Shown: positions 9,275-19,570, counted from the stretch's first letter. The stretch is DNA of 64,000 nt from Myroides odoratimimus (GCF_001485415.1 NZ_BCMQ01000015.1:1-64000), one strand, 5' to 3'. Program-made: numbers and translations. The notes: generated by a model not told the origin, from the sequence alone.

Positions 9275-9396
9275 AAAGTCACTAAAAGACGAAGATGGTA
9301 ATTGTGGGGACAAATATTGAAATAGATTGTATGGTATACTATTTTAATATAACCATCTAAGTCTACTACCTAATATAGGGAGTGACTTTATTTTTC
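9275..9396 (+). ncRNA. candidate structured RNA with nested stems and T-run
   Basis: Nested complementary pairs: AAAGTCACT (9275-9283) with AGTGACTTT (9381-9389); AGAC (9287-9290) with GTCT (9361-9364); AGATGGT (9293-9299) with ACCATCT (9352-9358); ATTGAAATAG (9316-9325) with CTATTTTAAT (9339-9348, one G-U). TTTTTC follows. The 12-mer AATTGTGGGGAC sits in an unpaired bulge and recurs in the second candidate at 15200. No family recognised; the promoter is not clear (TATCTTG near 9261 is one mismatch from consensus). Confidence 0.5.
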
Positions 9397-9635
9397 TTCA
9401 TCGATGAAAAGTATACTTTGTATCTTTTTAATTATGATAGCCGCTAAGGCTATATTCTTTACTTATTTACTACAGGAGACATCTGATTATACTTCGTAAT
9501 TAATAGTATATTTGTCTCTAGTCTAAGGTTCCTCTTAAACAGAAAACTACAGTTGTAATATTTAGAGTCAACTATACACAAAGTGTTTGGTTGAGGGGGA
9601 TCTTGGTTTAGTATCAAGAGCAAAAAAATCAGAAT
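9397..9635. other. leader region of the GNAT gene with small hairpins
   Basis: No reading frame of note. Short hairpins such as ATAGCC/GGCTAT and GAGACA/TGTCTC are visible. May hold the GNAT promoter. Confidence 0.35.
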
Positions 9636-10115
9636 ATGTTTTTAGAAGAATTATATCCGCAATATAAGATTGAGTTAATTGAGGATAAACAAGTATTGCC
9701 TTATTCTTTACTATTATTAGCGGATGAGACCGTTCAGGCGATAAATAAGTATGTATTCGATAGTGATGTCTATGTCCTAAGAGAGGGAAGTCATGATTTA
9801 GCAGTTTTCTGTCTTTTCCACATAGATCATGAGGTTGTAGAACTTAAGAATATAGCTGTGTCTGCTGAGCTTCAGGGCAAGGGAATAGGGAGTCTATTGA
9901 TTAAGGAGATTATTAGACTTGCAAGAGTAGGAGGTTATCGTCAAATCATAGTGGGTACAGCAGACTGTGGAGTAGATCAAATACGATTTTATGAACGCAA
10001 TGGCTTTGTGAAGTATGGTGTAAAGAAAGACTTCTTCATAGAGAATTATGATGAGCCTATTATAGAAAACGGTATTCAGCTCCGCGATATGGTTATGCTA
10101 AAAATGAGTATATAA
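9636..10115 (+). CDS. GNAT-family N-acetyltransferase
   Basis: A 159-residue protein with the GNAT fold. The acetyl-CoA pyrophosphate loop QGKGIG lies near residue 81, preceded by the beta-4 strand LKNIAVS, and FYERNGF near residue 127 is the usual closing motif. The substrate is unknown. It is a single gene with a strong terminator 5 bases after the stop codon. Confidence 0.85.
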   Translation: MFLEELYPQYKIELIEDKQVLPYSLLLLADETVQAINKYVFDSDVYVLREGSHDLAVFCLFHIDHEVVELKNIAVSAELQGKGIGSLLIKEIIRLARVGGYRQIIVGTADCGVDQIRFYERNGFVKYGVKKDFFIENYDEPIIENGIQLRDMVMLKMSI

Positions 10116-10120
10116 ATAAA

Positions 10121-10152
10121 AAGCCCTTGTTAGAAATAACAAGGGCTTTTTT
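10121..10152. terminator. terminator after GNAT gene
   Basis: Perfect 12-bp stem AAGCCCTTGTTA / TAACAAGGGCTT with GAAA loop and a T-run; the A-rich left flank allows it to serve the tRNA transcript from the minus strand as well. Confidence 0.9.
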
Positions 10153-10154
10153 AG

Positions 10155-10228
10155 TGATCCAATCAGGATTCGAACCTGAGACCTACTGCTTAGAAGGCAG
10201 TTGCTCTATCCAGCTGAGCTATTGGACC
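10155..10228 (-). tRNA. tRNA-Arg (anticodon TCT)
   Basis: A 74-nt cloverleaf reads on the minus strand: acceptor GGTCCAA/TTGGATC, D-arm GCTCAGCTGGATAGAGC, anticodon stem ACTGC-loop CTTCTAA-GCAGT with anticodon TCT, and T-loop GGTTCGAATCC. CCA is not encoded. It is identical to the copy at 10312-10385. Confidence 0.97.
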
Positions 10229-10311
10229 ATTTAATCTTATAAAATAGATTAAAATTATCTATCTAAATTGATAGTTTAGGATAAAAACTCCTTAACTTAG
10301 AAGTGTTTTAG

Positions 10312-10385
10312 TGATCCAATCAGGATTCGAACCTGAGACCTACTGCTTAGAAGGCAGTTGCTCTATCCAGCTGAGCTATTGGACC
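10312..10385 (-). tRNA. tRNA-Arg (anticodon TCT), second identical copy
   Basis: Same 74-nt sequence as at 10155-10228, with an 83-base spacer. The flanking bases also match for a few positions, so this looks like a tandem duplication. Both are probably read from the promoter at 10457-10488. Confidence 0.97.
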
Positions 10386-10456
10386 ATTTAATCTTTATAA
10401 AAGAGATTAAAAATTGTCAATTTTAGAAGGCGCATACCTTGATTTTTTTGACGTGG

Positions 10457-10488
10457 CAAATATATTGCTTTTTATTTAAAAGTTCCAA
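10457..10488 (-). promoter_or_regulatory. promoter of the tRNA-Arg pair
   Basis: On the minus strand TTG (10488-10486), 21 bases, then TATATTTG (10464-10457) match the Bacteroidota -33/-7 consensus. It points at the tRNA genes 70 bases downstream. Confidence 0.6.
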
Positions 10489-10812
10489 GGTAAAATAGTA
10501 CTTTTTTTTGTAAAAAAATCAATGGTTTGATATCAAGTGATTTATAATTGAAAAAAAATGTCGTTTTCTTTGATTTTTCTTGATTTTACAAGGGGTTTGA
10601 GGGATTTTTTTGTTTTAAGATTCATCGGTTTTCTCTAATTATCCTTTAGAGTTAGGTGTTTTCTTGGTTAGAATAGAATGAAGCATGTGCCATGTAAAGC
10701 AGTTGTTGTATCAGGTATTGAAGAAATTTTTTGTCAAAAAATAAAAATAGAATATAAAACTAGGACTAATGCTGTACAGTTATAGTAGGACGAGACAGGT
10801 TTCGTTCGATTT

Positions 10813-10869
10813 GAGTCCGTAGTGAGTCCGTTAAAATAGGTATTAAAACGGAGTCAGTATTGAGTCATG
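10813..10869. repeat. GAGTC repeat cluster
   Basis: Two copies of GAGTCMGTAKTGAGTC start at 10813 and 10851, so the four GAGTC words are spaced 11, 27 and 11 bases. The regular one-turn spacing suggests a protein-binding array or a decayed repeat. The surrounding 10489-10915 has no gene. Confidence 0.45.
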
Positions 10870-10915
10870 ATACAGGTAGTATAGTTTTATTCAAAAGAAG
10901 ATAGAAGTATAATAA

Positions 10916-10951
10916 AAGTGAGAGCCCAACCATTCGGTTGGGCTCTCACTT
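10916..10951. terminator. strong terminator of the thioredoxin-fold lipoprotein gene
   Basis: Perfect 16-bp stem AAGTGAGAGCCCAACC / GGTTGGGCTCTCACTT with loop ATTC, flanked by A-rich sequence upstream so that minus-strand transcripts end in U. Confidence 0.88.
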
Positions 10952-10958
10952 TATTTTA

Positions 10959-12368
10959 TTATTGCTTTAAAATTGTTTCAAAGTTCTTGTCAAAGATATT
11001 GACAAATGGATCTATGATAGAACCATCTTTGTCTAGTAGCATGCAACGTTGGATTTTTGTGATGATCCACTGATCTTTCATTTGGTTAAAGTCATCAGAT
11101 CTAAGCTCTATAATACCATTAGAAGGGTAGCGCTTTAATATACTTAACCACTCTCCATGTTCACCATCGATACAGATCGATATGATTTCTATATTTGGCA
11201 TTTCAGCTTTTAATTCTGCAGCTATCTGGTGAGCTGCGTCAGCATGCGCTATTCCATTTTTTGTCCAGAAGAACATTAGAGTTCTCTTATTGATAATAGA
11301 ATTAATAGATACCTTTTGATTTTTAGTATTCACTATAGGAACTTCAGGTAACTTCTTCTCATATTTAAGATTTTGAATTGCTTGTTGGATCTGGATGATT
11401 TCATTGTGTTGATTCTTATCTGTAGATAGTTCAAAGTATCGCTCTAAGAACTTATCATTATTATTTAAGTTCTGATCCTCTAATAAGTAGATAAATGCAA
11501 TATTGTCTAAGATAGCATTTTTAACTTTATCGTTTCTGATTAAGGTGTCTACTATATTAAGCTTATCGATATATTTATCAAACTTGTTGTCTGGTATAAT
11601 GTTTTGTTCAGGCTCATTCACAATAGAGTTTAGCATAATGGCTAGGTATTTAGTGAATGAAGAGTACTTTAATAAACGTTCATCATTGAAGTTTATTTTT
11701 TTTCTAAAACTATAATAGTCCGCAGGGAGTTTATCTCTTACATCTTCATCTGTTCTAACATAGTGTGCAGTAGGATAGAGCTCTTTTAATGCAAAGAAGT
11801 GTAAGTCAAGCTTCGCTTTTGCATACAGGTCAAAGTTGTCAGACCAGTTGATAATGGCTTTATTTCTTAGATAGTAAGTAGTTCTAGCTGCATGTACAGA
11901 GTCTATTCTTCGACTAAATTTCTCTGGAGATACATCGAATGCACTATATCCTTCACTCTCATCCATGATATTTCTGACAGTTAGATTCATTAAGAAATTA
12001 TTCTTTTCGGCACCTCGTCCAGAGAATATAATAGAATGGTCAAAATCTCTTGAGTTAAGGCGTAGTGTCAGACTGTCATTTTTATCGAAGTAGATGTATT
12101 GAAACTCAGGATTGTGCTTATAGATATACATTCCTGGTGTTAATGAGTCGAATTTTTTATAAAACTTATTGTTTTCGTCTAGGAACAAAGTGTCTAGGAC
12201 TTCATTGTCTTTGCAGAATAAAAGGTAATTAGAAGTAGGATTTATAATCTCTCCCTGTATATAAGCACTATAATCTTTAGGATCAAATTTTTTTTGACAA
12301 GATGCAAGAAGGCTTATAAGTGGGATAAAAAGGAGTAATAAATTTGTATTAGGTAGTTTTTTCTGCAT
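10959..12368 (-). CDS. lipoprotein with thioredoxin-like (TlpA-type) C-terminal domain
   Basis: A 469-residue protein. A signal peptide and lipobox (LLASC, Cys ~24) are followed by a DUF4369-like beta-rich N-terminal region and a central helical part. The C-terminal domain (~345-469) is thioredoxin-like: VPIVNTKNQKVSIN, then LMFFWTKNGIAHAD. The position where TlpA proteins have CxxC reads TKNGIAH, so the redox cysteines are missing. It is probably a periplasmic or surface protein with a non-redox role. Stands alone with its own terminator. Confidence 0.75.
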   Translation of the reverse strand: MQKKLPNTNLLLLFIPLISLLASCQKKFDPKDYSAYIQGEIINPTSNYLLFCKDNEVLDTLFLDENNKFYKKFDSLTPGMYIYKHNPEFQYIYFDKNDSLTLRLNSRDFDHSIIFSGRGAEKNNFLMNLTVRNIMDESEGYSAFDVSPEKFSRRIDSVHAARTTYYLRNKAIINWSDNFDLYAKAKLDLHFFALKELYPTAHYVRTDEDVRDKLPADYYSFRKKINFNDERLLKYSSFTKYLAIMLNSIVNEPEQNIIPDNKFDKYIDKLNIVDTLIRNDKVKNAILDNIAFIYLLEDQNLNNNDKFLERYFELSTDKNQHNEIIQIQQAIQNLKYEKKLPEVPIVNTKNQKVSINSIINKRTLMFFWTKNGIAHADAAHQIAAELKAEMPNIEIISICIDGEHGEWLSILKRYPSNGIIELRSDDFNQMKDQWIITKIQRCMLLDKDGSIIDPFVNIFDKNFETILKQ

Positions 12369-12506
12369 TAGCTAAATGACTATTTGTTCGAGAGATAATA
12401 TAAGCAAATTTAAGTTTTACGGGTGTTTTATCTTGTTAATGATTGGTTAAAGTGGGTGGGTAGGGCGATAAGTTTTATTTATAGATGTTTCTAAATATAA
12501 AATTAG

Positions 12507-12514
12507 TAATTTTG
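12507..12514 (+). promoter_or_regulatory. -7 box TAATTTTG upstream of the ABC-F gene
   Basis: Matches the Bacteroidota TAnnTTTG motif 26 bases before the ATG. No good -33 TTG is visible. Confidence 0.45.
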
Positions 12515-12531
12515 TAGGCAATTTAAATTAA

Positions 12532-14157
<1,626 letters not shown>

Positions 14158-14176
14158 TATATTTAAAATATAGAAT

Positions 14177-14209
14177 AGGGCTATTTGTATTACAGATAGC
14201 CCTTTTTTT
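14177..14209 (+). terminator. terminator of the ABC-F gene
   Basis: Stem AGGGCTAT (14177-14184) / ATAGCCCT (14196-14203) with T-run, ~20 bases after the stop codon. Confidence 0.85.
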
Positions 14210-14358
14210 GTATAATAATTTATGTTTTGAGAAGAGTTATTCCTTATAATAAGACATTATATGTAAATTTTAAGAATTAATTATTATAGACTGCCATATG
14301 AAATGGTAAATTTGCTAATAACCTTGAAAAGGGGAAAACATAATAAAATAAAAGTAAG

Positions 14359-14820
14359 ATGAAAAAGACATTAGTATTACTAAGTGCTGTTTTAGCATTA
14401 ACGGCTGTAAGCTGTAAGACAGCAGGAGAAATTACTACTGTAACAGTAGAGAAAAAAGTAGATATGAGTAAAAAATTAGAAGGAGAATGGGTATTGAGCT
14501 CTATTACAACTCCAGCAACTTCTGGTAAAGATATGAGTACTCTTTTCTCAATGAAGAAACCAAGTTTAACTTTTGAAGTTAAGGATAAAAAAGTTTATGG
14601 AAATGATGGATGTAATAATATCCATGGAAGTTTTGAAGCTAAAGAAGGAAACGTTATCAAGCTAGGAGATAAGATGGCTTCTACGATGATGTTCTGTGAG
14701 GGAGTAGCAGATAGAGAGTTTATGAATGCACTAAATTCTGTAACTCATTATGAAATTGTAGAGGATCAGTTAATTATGCGTTCTGGCGATATAGTAGTAT
14801 TGACATTTACCAAAAAGTAA
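14359..14820 (+). CDS. META-domain lipoprotein (HslJ-like)
   Basis: Encodes 153 residues. A signal peptide with lipobox (LTAVSC, Cys19) precedes a META domain (~42-150). The typical motif GNDGCNNIHGSF lies near residue 76 and MASTMMFCEG near 112, with the two conserved Cys. The family is a small beta-sheet fold linked to HslJ and metal or stress responses; its molecular role is unknown. Monocistronic, with a terminator downstream. Confidence 0.85.
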   Translation: MKKTLVLLSAVLALTAVSCKTAGEITTVTVEKKVDMSKKLEGEWVLSSITTPATSGKDMSTLFSMKKPSLTFEVKDKKVYGNDGCNNIHGSFEAKEGNVIKLGDKMASTMMFCEGVADREFMNALNSVTHYEIVEDQLIMRSGDIVVLTFTKK

Positions 14821-14849
14821 AAACTGAGTTCGAATATTGAATTTATAGG

Positions 14850-14884
14850 ACTGATCTAAGGTATATCTTTAGGTCGGTTTTTTT
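14850..14884 (+). terminator. terminator of the META gene
   Basis: Stem ACTGATCTAA / TTAGGTCGGT with two G-U pairs, followed by seven T. Confidence 0.7.
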
Positions 14885-15177
14885 ATGGCTATAGGGGAAT
14901 GAAGATTTTTTTAATTTGTTTTTTATAATTGAAAGACAAAAAAAGGCAATATTTATCTAGTTAATATTTAAACTTTTATAAAAAGGCATAGAATTAGCGT
15001 GGTTACTGGTTTTGATTTACGCATTTAGCGACTTTTAAATTGAATAATTGTACTTAATGTTAGAATAAATTAGCATTATAATATGTTAATTTATGTGATT
15101 CTGTGGTGAAAAGTGAATTGTCGATGAAGTGGTTAATAATTATTTGTTATCATAGTGAATACTCTTACAAAAATATA

Positions 15178-15340
15178 TAATTTTGTCACCGTATGAAGGA
15201 ATTGTGGGGACTTAGTACTTCATGCGATTTTATTCCCTTTCCTAATAAACGCGTTTGCTTTTGGCTAAGTATTGTATGAATAAAAGTCTATAAACGAAAT
15301 GTTCTTTTGCGTTAATACATTACGGAAAGGGATTTTTTTT
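15178..15340 (+). ncRNA. candidate structured RNA with strong T-run end
   Basis: A -7-like box TAATTTTG (15178-15185) precedes two folds. First: CGTATGAAG (15190-15198) with CTTCATGCG (15218-15226), loop holding the 12-mer AATTGTGGGGAC (15200-15211). Second: TCCCTTTCC (15234-15242) with GGAAAGGGA (15324-15332), enclosing AACGC (15248-15252) / GCGTT (15309-15313) and further weak pairs. Eight T follow (15333-15340). The total of ~150 nt is compatible with an independent small RNA. No family is recognised; 6S-type RNA was considered but not shown. Confidence 0.55.
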
Positions 15341-15392
15341 AATTATATATTTAAGTATATTTTAATGTACCTACTATCAATAATTTTAAACA

Positions 15393-15871
15393 CTATATTT
15401 TAAATAAGTTGAGTACCTCCTCATGAGGTTTTATTGTTTCTATAAAAGTAAATCCTAATCTTGTTAGCAGTTTAATAGAACTCTTGTTATCGGAAGGGTT
15501 GTCGCATATAAAGTACTGTATTTAGCATCTTCTCTTATTATCTTGATGATAAAGCTTGTAGCTTCGTAGGCATATCTTAGCCCAATGTAAGTGGGTATGA
15601 AGGCAAAACCTATATCGTGATGCTCTAGGTAGTCTCGCTTAATCAGGGAGATTAATCCTATTGGTTTCCCATCCTCTTTTCTATTGACCACCCAGTATTG
15701 ATACTGTGGATTATCTAATATACTCTGTATATACATCTGTGCATCCATTGCCGTATAGACATTTCTATTTCCTATATATTTAAGCCATCCAGGAGTATTG
15801 ACTAATTCTATGATAAAGGAATTGTCAGCATGAGAGAGTGGAGATATCTGTAGTCTATCGGTACTATACAT
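15393..15871 (-). pseudogene. frameshifted GNAT acetyltransferase (RimJ/RimL-like)
   Basis: The frame from 15871 encodes a GNAT of the RimJ type (TDRLQISPLSHADN, later GFAFIPTYIGLRYAYEA). It goes off at TTLP with a premature stop at 15464. One base restored near 15492 gives DNKSSIKLLTRLGFTFIE, the expected GNAT ending, and a stop at 15393. So a single-base deletion, or a sequencing error, truncates the acetyl-CoA/C-terminal motif. Without correction the product is 135 residues. Substrate unknown. Confidence 0.8.
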
Positions 15872-16043
15872 AAGCTAAATCAGTTAAGTGTAAGGCATAA
15901 CTAAAATAAGATTATATCTTTAATATAGACAGAGATAATTTGCGTTTAAAAGCTTTATTATTCGTATTTCATTATTTAATCTGATAGAAAGGAAAAACAT
16001 TTATTAGATAACTTGTATATTCGTAAGTACTAATTGGAGGGAT

Positions 16044-16721
16044 ATGAAAATTTTAGTTATTGAAGACGAACAGGAGTTAAGAGATATCATCCGAGAATCC
16101 TTAGAAAAAGAGCTTTACTTGGTCGAGGTGGCTAGTAATTATAGGTTAGGGATAGAGAAGTTAGCAGGGTATGACTATGATTGTATCTTGTTAGATATTA
16201 TGCTTCCCGATGGTAATGGAATAGACTTGTTACGTGAGATCAAATCGATGGGTAAAGCCGACTCGGTTATTATTATATCGGCTAAAGATTCTATAGATGA
16301 TAAAGTATTAGGCTTAGAGTTAGGAGCAGATGATTATCTCACTAAGCCCTTTCATCTATCGGAGCTACTAGCTCGAATAAAGTCTGTGTTGAGAAGAAAG
16401 AATCAACAGGGGTTCCAGAGTGTAAAATGGAATAATATAGAGATTTTTATAGATGAGAGAACGGTAGTCGTGCAAGGGAGTACAATGTTGCTTAATAATA
16501 AAGAGTTTGAGCTATTATATTATTTTGTAGTGAACGCGAATAGATTAGTGACTAAATCTTCTATTGCAGAGCATATATGGGGAGATAATATGGATGAGGC
16601 AGATAGTTACGATTTTGTGTACTCTCAGGTGAAGAACTTGCGCAAAAAACTAAAGAATCATCACGCGGAAGTAAATATTCAGTCTGTGTATGGAATGGGG
16701 TATAAATTAGTGAATGAATAG
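16044..16721 (+). CDS. OmpR-family response regulator
   Basis: A 225-residue regulator. The receiver domain has the acidic pair EDE (7-9), phospho-acceptor Asp in CILLDIMLPD near residue 51, and Lys in LTKPFH near 101. The C-terminal winged-helix DNA-binding domain (~130-223) shows NNKEFELLYYFV and VYGMGYKLV. It is followed after 3 bases by the kinase gene, so the two form one operon. Confidence 0.95.
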   Translation: MKILVIEDEQELRDIIRESLEKELYLVEVASNYRLGIEKLAGYDYDCILLDIMLPDGNGIDLLREIKSMGKADSVIIISAKDSIDDKVLGLELGADDYLTKPFHLSELLARIKSVLRRKNQQGFQSVKWNNIEIFIDERTVVVQGSTMLLNNKEFELLYYFVVNANRLVTKSSIAEHIWGDNMDEADSYDFVYSQVKNLRKKLKNHHAEVNIQSVYGMGYKLVNE

Positions 16722-16724
16722 GGG

Positions 16725-18017
16725 ATGAAGCTACATAATTATACACTTAGGTATTTATCCATTGGCATAGTGATAGTGCTTACTGTATGGGTGCTTATCT
16801 TCTATGCATTCATGACAGAAGAGGTCTATGATAATATAGATGATGGACTGAAAAACACTAAAAGTGAGATAGTCAAAAAAGCATATAATAATCCTAGTAT
16901 CACTAGTATACAGTCATTCGGAGCAAGTGGATTCAGAATTACTCCATTAGCGCCAGGAGAATACTCTAGAAAGAATGTATTCACTACAGAAATGATCTAT
17001 ATGGATGTGGATGATAATGAGGAACCTGTGCGTATGCTCACCACTACTTTTGAAGATAAGAATGGAGATAATTTTTTGTTAGAGATACGTACCTCTACTA
17101 TAGAAGCAGATGATTTATTAGGAGATTTTGGTATTGCCGTTGGAGCCTTGTACTTGATGTTGATTATCAGTATATTCTTGATTAACTATTTTATTTTAAG
17201 GAAAGTAGTGTGGGGTTCATTTTATAAATTACTAGGTAACCTGAAGAACTATACTATAGGTAAAGAGGTGGTGACGGAAGAGACGAAGACTCCTATCCGA
17301 GAATTTACAGATCTACAGCTAGAGATTAATAAGATGATAAGACGTATAGAAAGTACTTTTGAGCAGCAAAAAGCCTTTGTGTCTAATGCTGCTCATGAAT
17401 CTCAGACTCCTCTAGCTATTATGAGTAATAAGTTAGAATTAATGGCTGAAAAAGAAGAGTTGAATGAAGAACAGATGTTACAAATACAATCTATTCATCA
17501 GACGCTGAGAAGACTCATTAAGCTGAACAAATCCTTGTTGATGTTGGCTAAAATAGAGAATAATCAATTCGTTAATTATCAGGATGTTAATTTTAATGAT
17601 ATCATTAGAGAGATGATAGAAGACTTTGAAGAGTTCTTTGAGTATAAGGCGGTTAGTATAACGGTTAAAGAGGATGAGCAACCTTTTATAGTCAATATGG
17701 ATAAAGGGCTTTCTATTACGCTAGTGCAGAATTTACTAAAGAACGCATTAACACATAATGTACAGGGAGGAGAGGTAGAGGTAGAGATCACAAATCATTA
17801 CTTTAGAATTGGTAATACGAGTTTAATTCCTACTCCATTAGACGAGAACTTAATATACAATAGGTTCTTTAGAAGTACAACGAACGAACAATCTACAGGA
17901 CTCGGGCTTGCTCTAGTACAGACTATTATAAAAGTAACAGATAATCTGTCTATCAAATATCATTTTGATAACAAGCATTATTTTACAGTATATCACACTG
18001 ATTATGATTTGAAGTAA
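16725..18017 (+). CDS. sensor histidine kinase
   Basis: A 430-residue kinase with two membrane spans (~11-30 and ~143-163) around a periplasmic sensor loop. The HisKA H-box is NAAHESQTPLA (His ~225), with Gln where most kinases have Arg or Lys (HExxTP kept). HATPase_c motifs: NLLKNALTHN and STGLGLALVQ. Cognate to the OmpR-type regulator just upstream. The operon ends at the terminator 18037-18074. The following PepSY-like genes are likely functionally linked, as such pairs are common in Bacteroidota. Confidence 0.93.
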   Translation: MKLHNYTLRYLSIGIVIVLTVWVLIFYAFMTEEVYDNIDDGLKNTKSEIVKKAYNNPSITSIQSFGASGFRITPLAPGEYSRKNVFTTEMIYMDVDDNEEPVRMLTTTFEDKNGDNFLLEIRTSTIEADDLLGDFGIAVGALYLMLIISIFLINYFILRKVVWGSFYKLLGNLKNYTIGKEVVTEETKTPIREFTDLQLEINKMIRRIESTFEQQKAFVSNAAHESQTPLAIMSNKLELMAEKEELNEEQMLQIQSIHQTLRRLIKLNKSLLMLAKIENNQFVNYQDVNFNDIIREMIEDFEEFFEYKAVSITVKEDEQPFIVNMDKGLSITLVQNLLKNALTHNVQGGEVEVEITNHYFRIGNTSLIPTPLDENLIYNRFFRSTTNEQSTGLGLALVQTIIKVTDNLSIKYHFDNKHYFTVYHTDYDLK

Positions 18018-18036
18018 TAAAGTGTTGTGAATTATA

Positions 18037-18074
18037 AAGGGGACAATCTATTAGGTTGTCCCTTTGTTTTTTTG
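18037..18074 (+). terminator. terminator of the two-component operon
   Basis: Stem AAAGGGGACAA / TTGTCCCTTT with one bulged G, followed by a T-rich run. Confidence 0.75.
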
Positions 18075-18134
18075 CACTCAATCTATTTCTTTTTAAAAAT
18101 GTAATTATTCCCAATTCTTTCCAGAATGTGTTCC

Positions 18135-18142
18135 TAAGTTTG
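18135..18142 (+). promoter_or_regulatory. -7 box TAAGTTTG before the PepSY-like genes
   Basis: Fits TAnnTTTG; transcription would start near 18149. This supports the start codon at 18170 rather than the longer frame from 18056, whose first codons lie in the preceding terminator. Confidence 0.5.
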
Positions 18143-18169
18143 TCATGTAAAACTAAAAAGAGAATTACT

Positions 18170-18619
18170 ATGAAAAGTTTAAAAACATTGTTTGCAGGAC
18201 TATTTATGTCAGTAGCTTTATTAGCTTCACAATCGACATTAGCGAAAGATGTAATCATCACTAAGAGTGAATTACCTCAGAAAGCAAGTAGTTTTATAGA
18301 TACTTACTTTAAAGATAAAGAAGTGAGTAAGGTAGAGAAGGATACAGACTTCTTATCTGTGTCATATAAAGTGACATTTACAGATAATGTAGAGGTAGAG
18401 TTTGACAAATCTGGTGAATGGGATGAAGTAGATGGTAACACAACTACATTACCTACAGGCTTTATGCTTGCTCCAATCGTGACTTACGTTTCTGATCATT
18501 ATAAAGGAGAGACGATTACTAAAATAGAGAAAGAAACTCGAAAATATGAAGTGAAATTAAGTAATGGAGTAGAATTAGAGTTTTCAAAAGATGGGAAGTT
18601 TAAAAGAATAGATCAATAA
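18170..18619 (+). CDS. PepSY-like periplasmic protein
   Basis: Encodes 149 residues from the chosen start. A signal peptide (LFMSVALLASQSTLA) is followed by two similar ~65-residue modules of the PepSY_like (BLIP-like) fold. Each module has a helix starting LPxxxxxFIxxYF or LPTGFMLAPIVTYV and strands ending VELEFSKDGKF or VEVEFDKSGEW. It lies just after a two-component operon and 20 bases before a longer paralogue. Such proteins are thought to bind or inhibit other envelope proteins; the target is unknown. Confidence 0.82.
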   Translation: MKSLKTLFAGLFMSVALLASQSTLAKDVIITKSELPQKASSFIDTYFKDKEVSKVEKDTDFLSVSYKVTFTDNVEVEFDKSGEWDEVDGNTTTLPTGFMLAPIVTYVSDHYKGETITKIEKETRKYEVKLSNGVELEFSKDGKFKRIDQ

Positions 18620-18639
18620 ATAATTAAAAGAAAAAGAAA

Positions 18640-19521
18640 ATGAAGAAAAGAAAAATTGCTTTAGCCTTAATGTTAGCTGTAGCGCTAGGATTCACAGCAT
18701 GTAGTAGTGATGATAATGGAAATGACCACAAAGTAGAAAAAATCACTGAAGAGCAATTACCTGCTAATTCTAAGAGCTTTTTAAAGACAGTGTTTCCAAA
18801 CTCATCTCTTAGACATGCTACTAAAGTAACTACTCCTAATTATTATGGTTCTCTATACACTACACGATTAGACAATAGAGTAGAAATAGATTTTGATAAA
18901 GCAGGAAATTGGACAGAGGTAGAAATGGAAGATGACTCTGCTATACCAGTTGAGTTTTTAAAGAGTGAAGTGCCTCATATCTATGACTATATAGTTAAGA
19001 ATTATAAAGGAATCTCTATTACTGAGATAGATAGAGACATGAAAAGAGGTTATGAAGTAAAGCTTAGCTCAGGTCTAGAGTTGATTTTTAATACTAAACA
19101 AGAGTTTGTAGGTGTTGACTTAGATCTAGATAGAGATGAGGAGTTAATCGTAGGTACAGATTTACCACAGAAAGCACAGGATTTTTTAAAAACTCACTTT
19201 ACAGGAGTAGAACTTGTCTTAGTGAAGAAAGAACTAGGTAGAGCAGGAGATGAGTATAAAGTATATTTAGCGAATGGTGTAAAGGTAGAATTTACGGCTA
19301 CAGGGGATTGGAAAGAGATAGAAACGAAGAGAAATGTAACAATCCCATCTACGATTATACCTAGTGCTATTAATACTTATATTGTTAAGAACTATAATAA
19401 ATTCCATATTGAAAGTATAGAGAAAGAGCACAATACTTATCAAGTAGAATTAGTAAACGGAGCACAAGAAATAGAGTTAGTATTCGATCTAGAAGGAAAT
19501 TTCTTACGAATAGACAACTAA
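18640..19521 (+). CDS. lipoprotein with four PepSY-like modules
   Basis: A 293-residue lipoprotein (lipobox GFTAC, Cys ~20, then SSDDN, an acidic stretch typical of surface-export signals in this phylum). It contains four PepSY-like modules, i.e. two copies of the pair found in the 18170 gene: modules begin EQLPANSKSFLKTVF and DLPQKAQDFLKTHF, and end with VEIDFDKAGNW or VEFTATGDW. Probably co-transcribed with that gene (20-base gap) and arisen by duplication. A terminator shared with the convergent gene follows. Confidence 0.82.
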   Translation: MKKRKIALALMLAVALGFTACSSDDNGNDHKVEKITEEQLPANSKSFLKTVFPNSSLRHATKVTTPNYYGSLYTTRLDNRVEIDFDKAGNWTEVEMEDDSAIPVEFLKSEVPHIYDYIVKNYKGISITEIDRDMKRGYEVKLSSGLELIFNTKQEFVGVDLDLDRDEELIVGTDLPQKAQDFLKTHFTGVELVLVKKELGRAGDEYKVYLANGVKVEFTATGDWKEIETKRNVTIPSTIIPSAINTYIVKNYNKFHIESIEKEHNTYQVELVNGAQEIELVFDLEGNFLRIDN

Positions 19522-19539
19522 TTGATACAGTAATACAGA

Positions 19540-19570
19540 AAGAGCTACCTTGAAGTAGCTCTTTTTTATT
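19540..19570. terminator. bidirectional terminator
   Basis: Stem AAGAGCTAC / GTAGCTCTT (19540-19548, 19555-19563) with T-run; lies between convergent genes. Confidence 0.85.

Noticed and set aside
18056..18169. Longer N-terminus of the PepSY-like protein
   Set aside because: Starts inside a terminator and upstream of the -7 box; the signal peptide begins at 18170.
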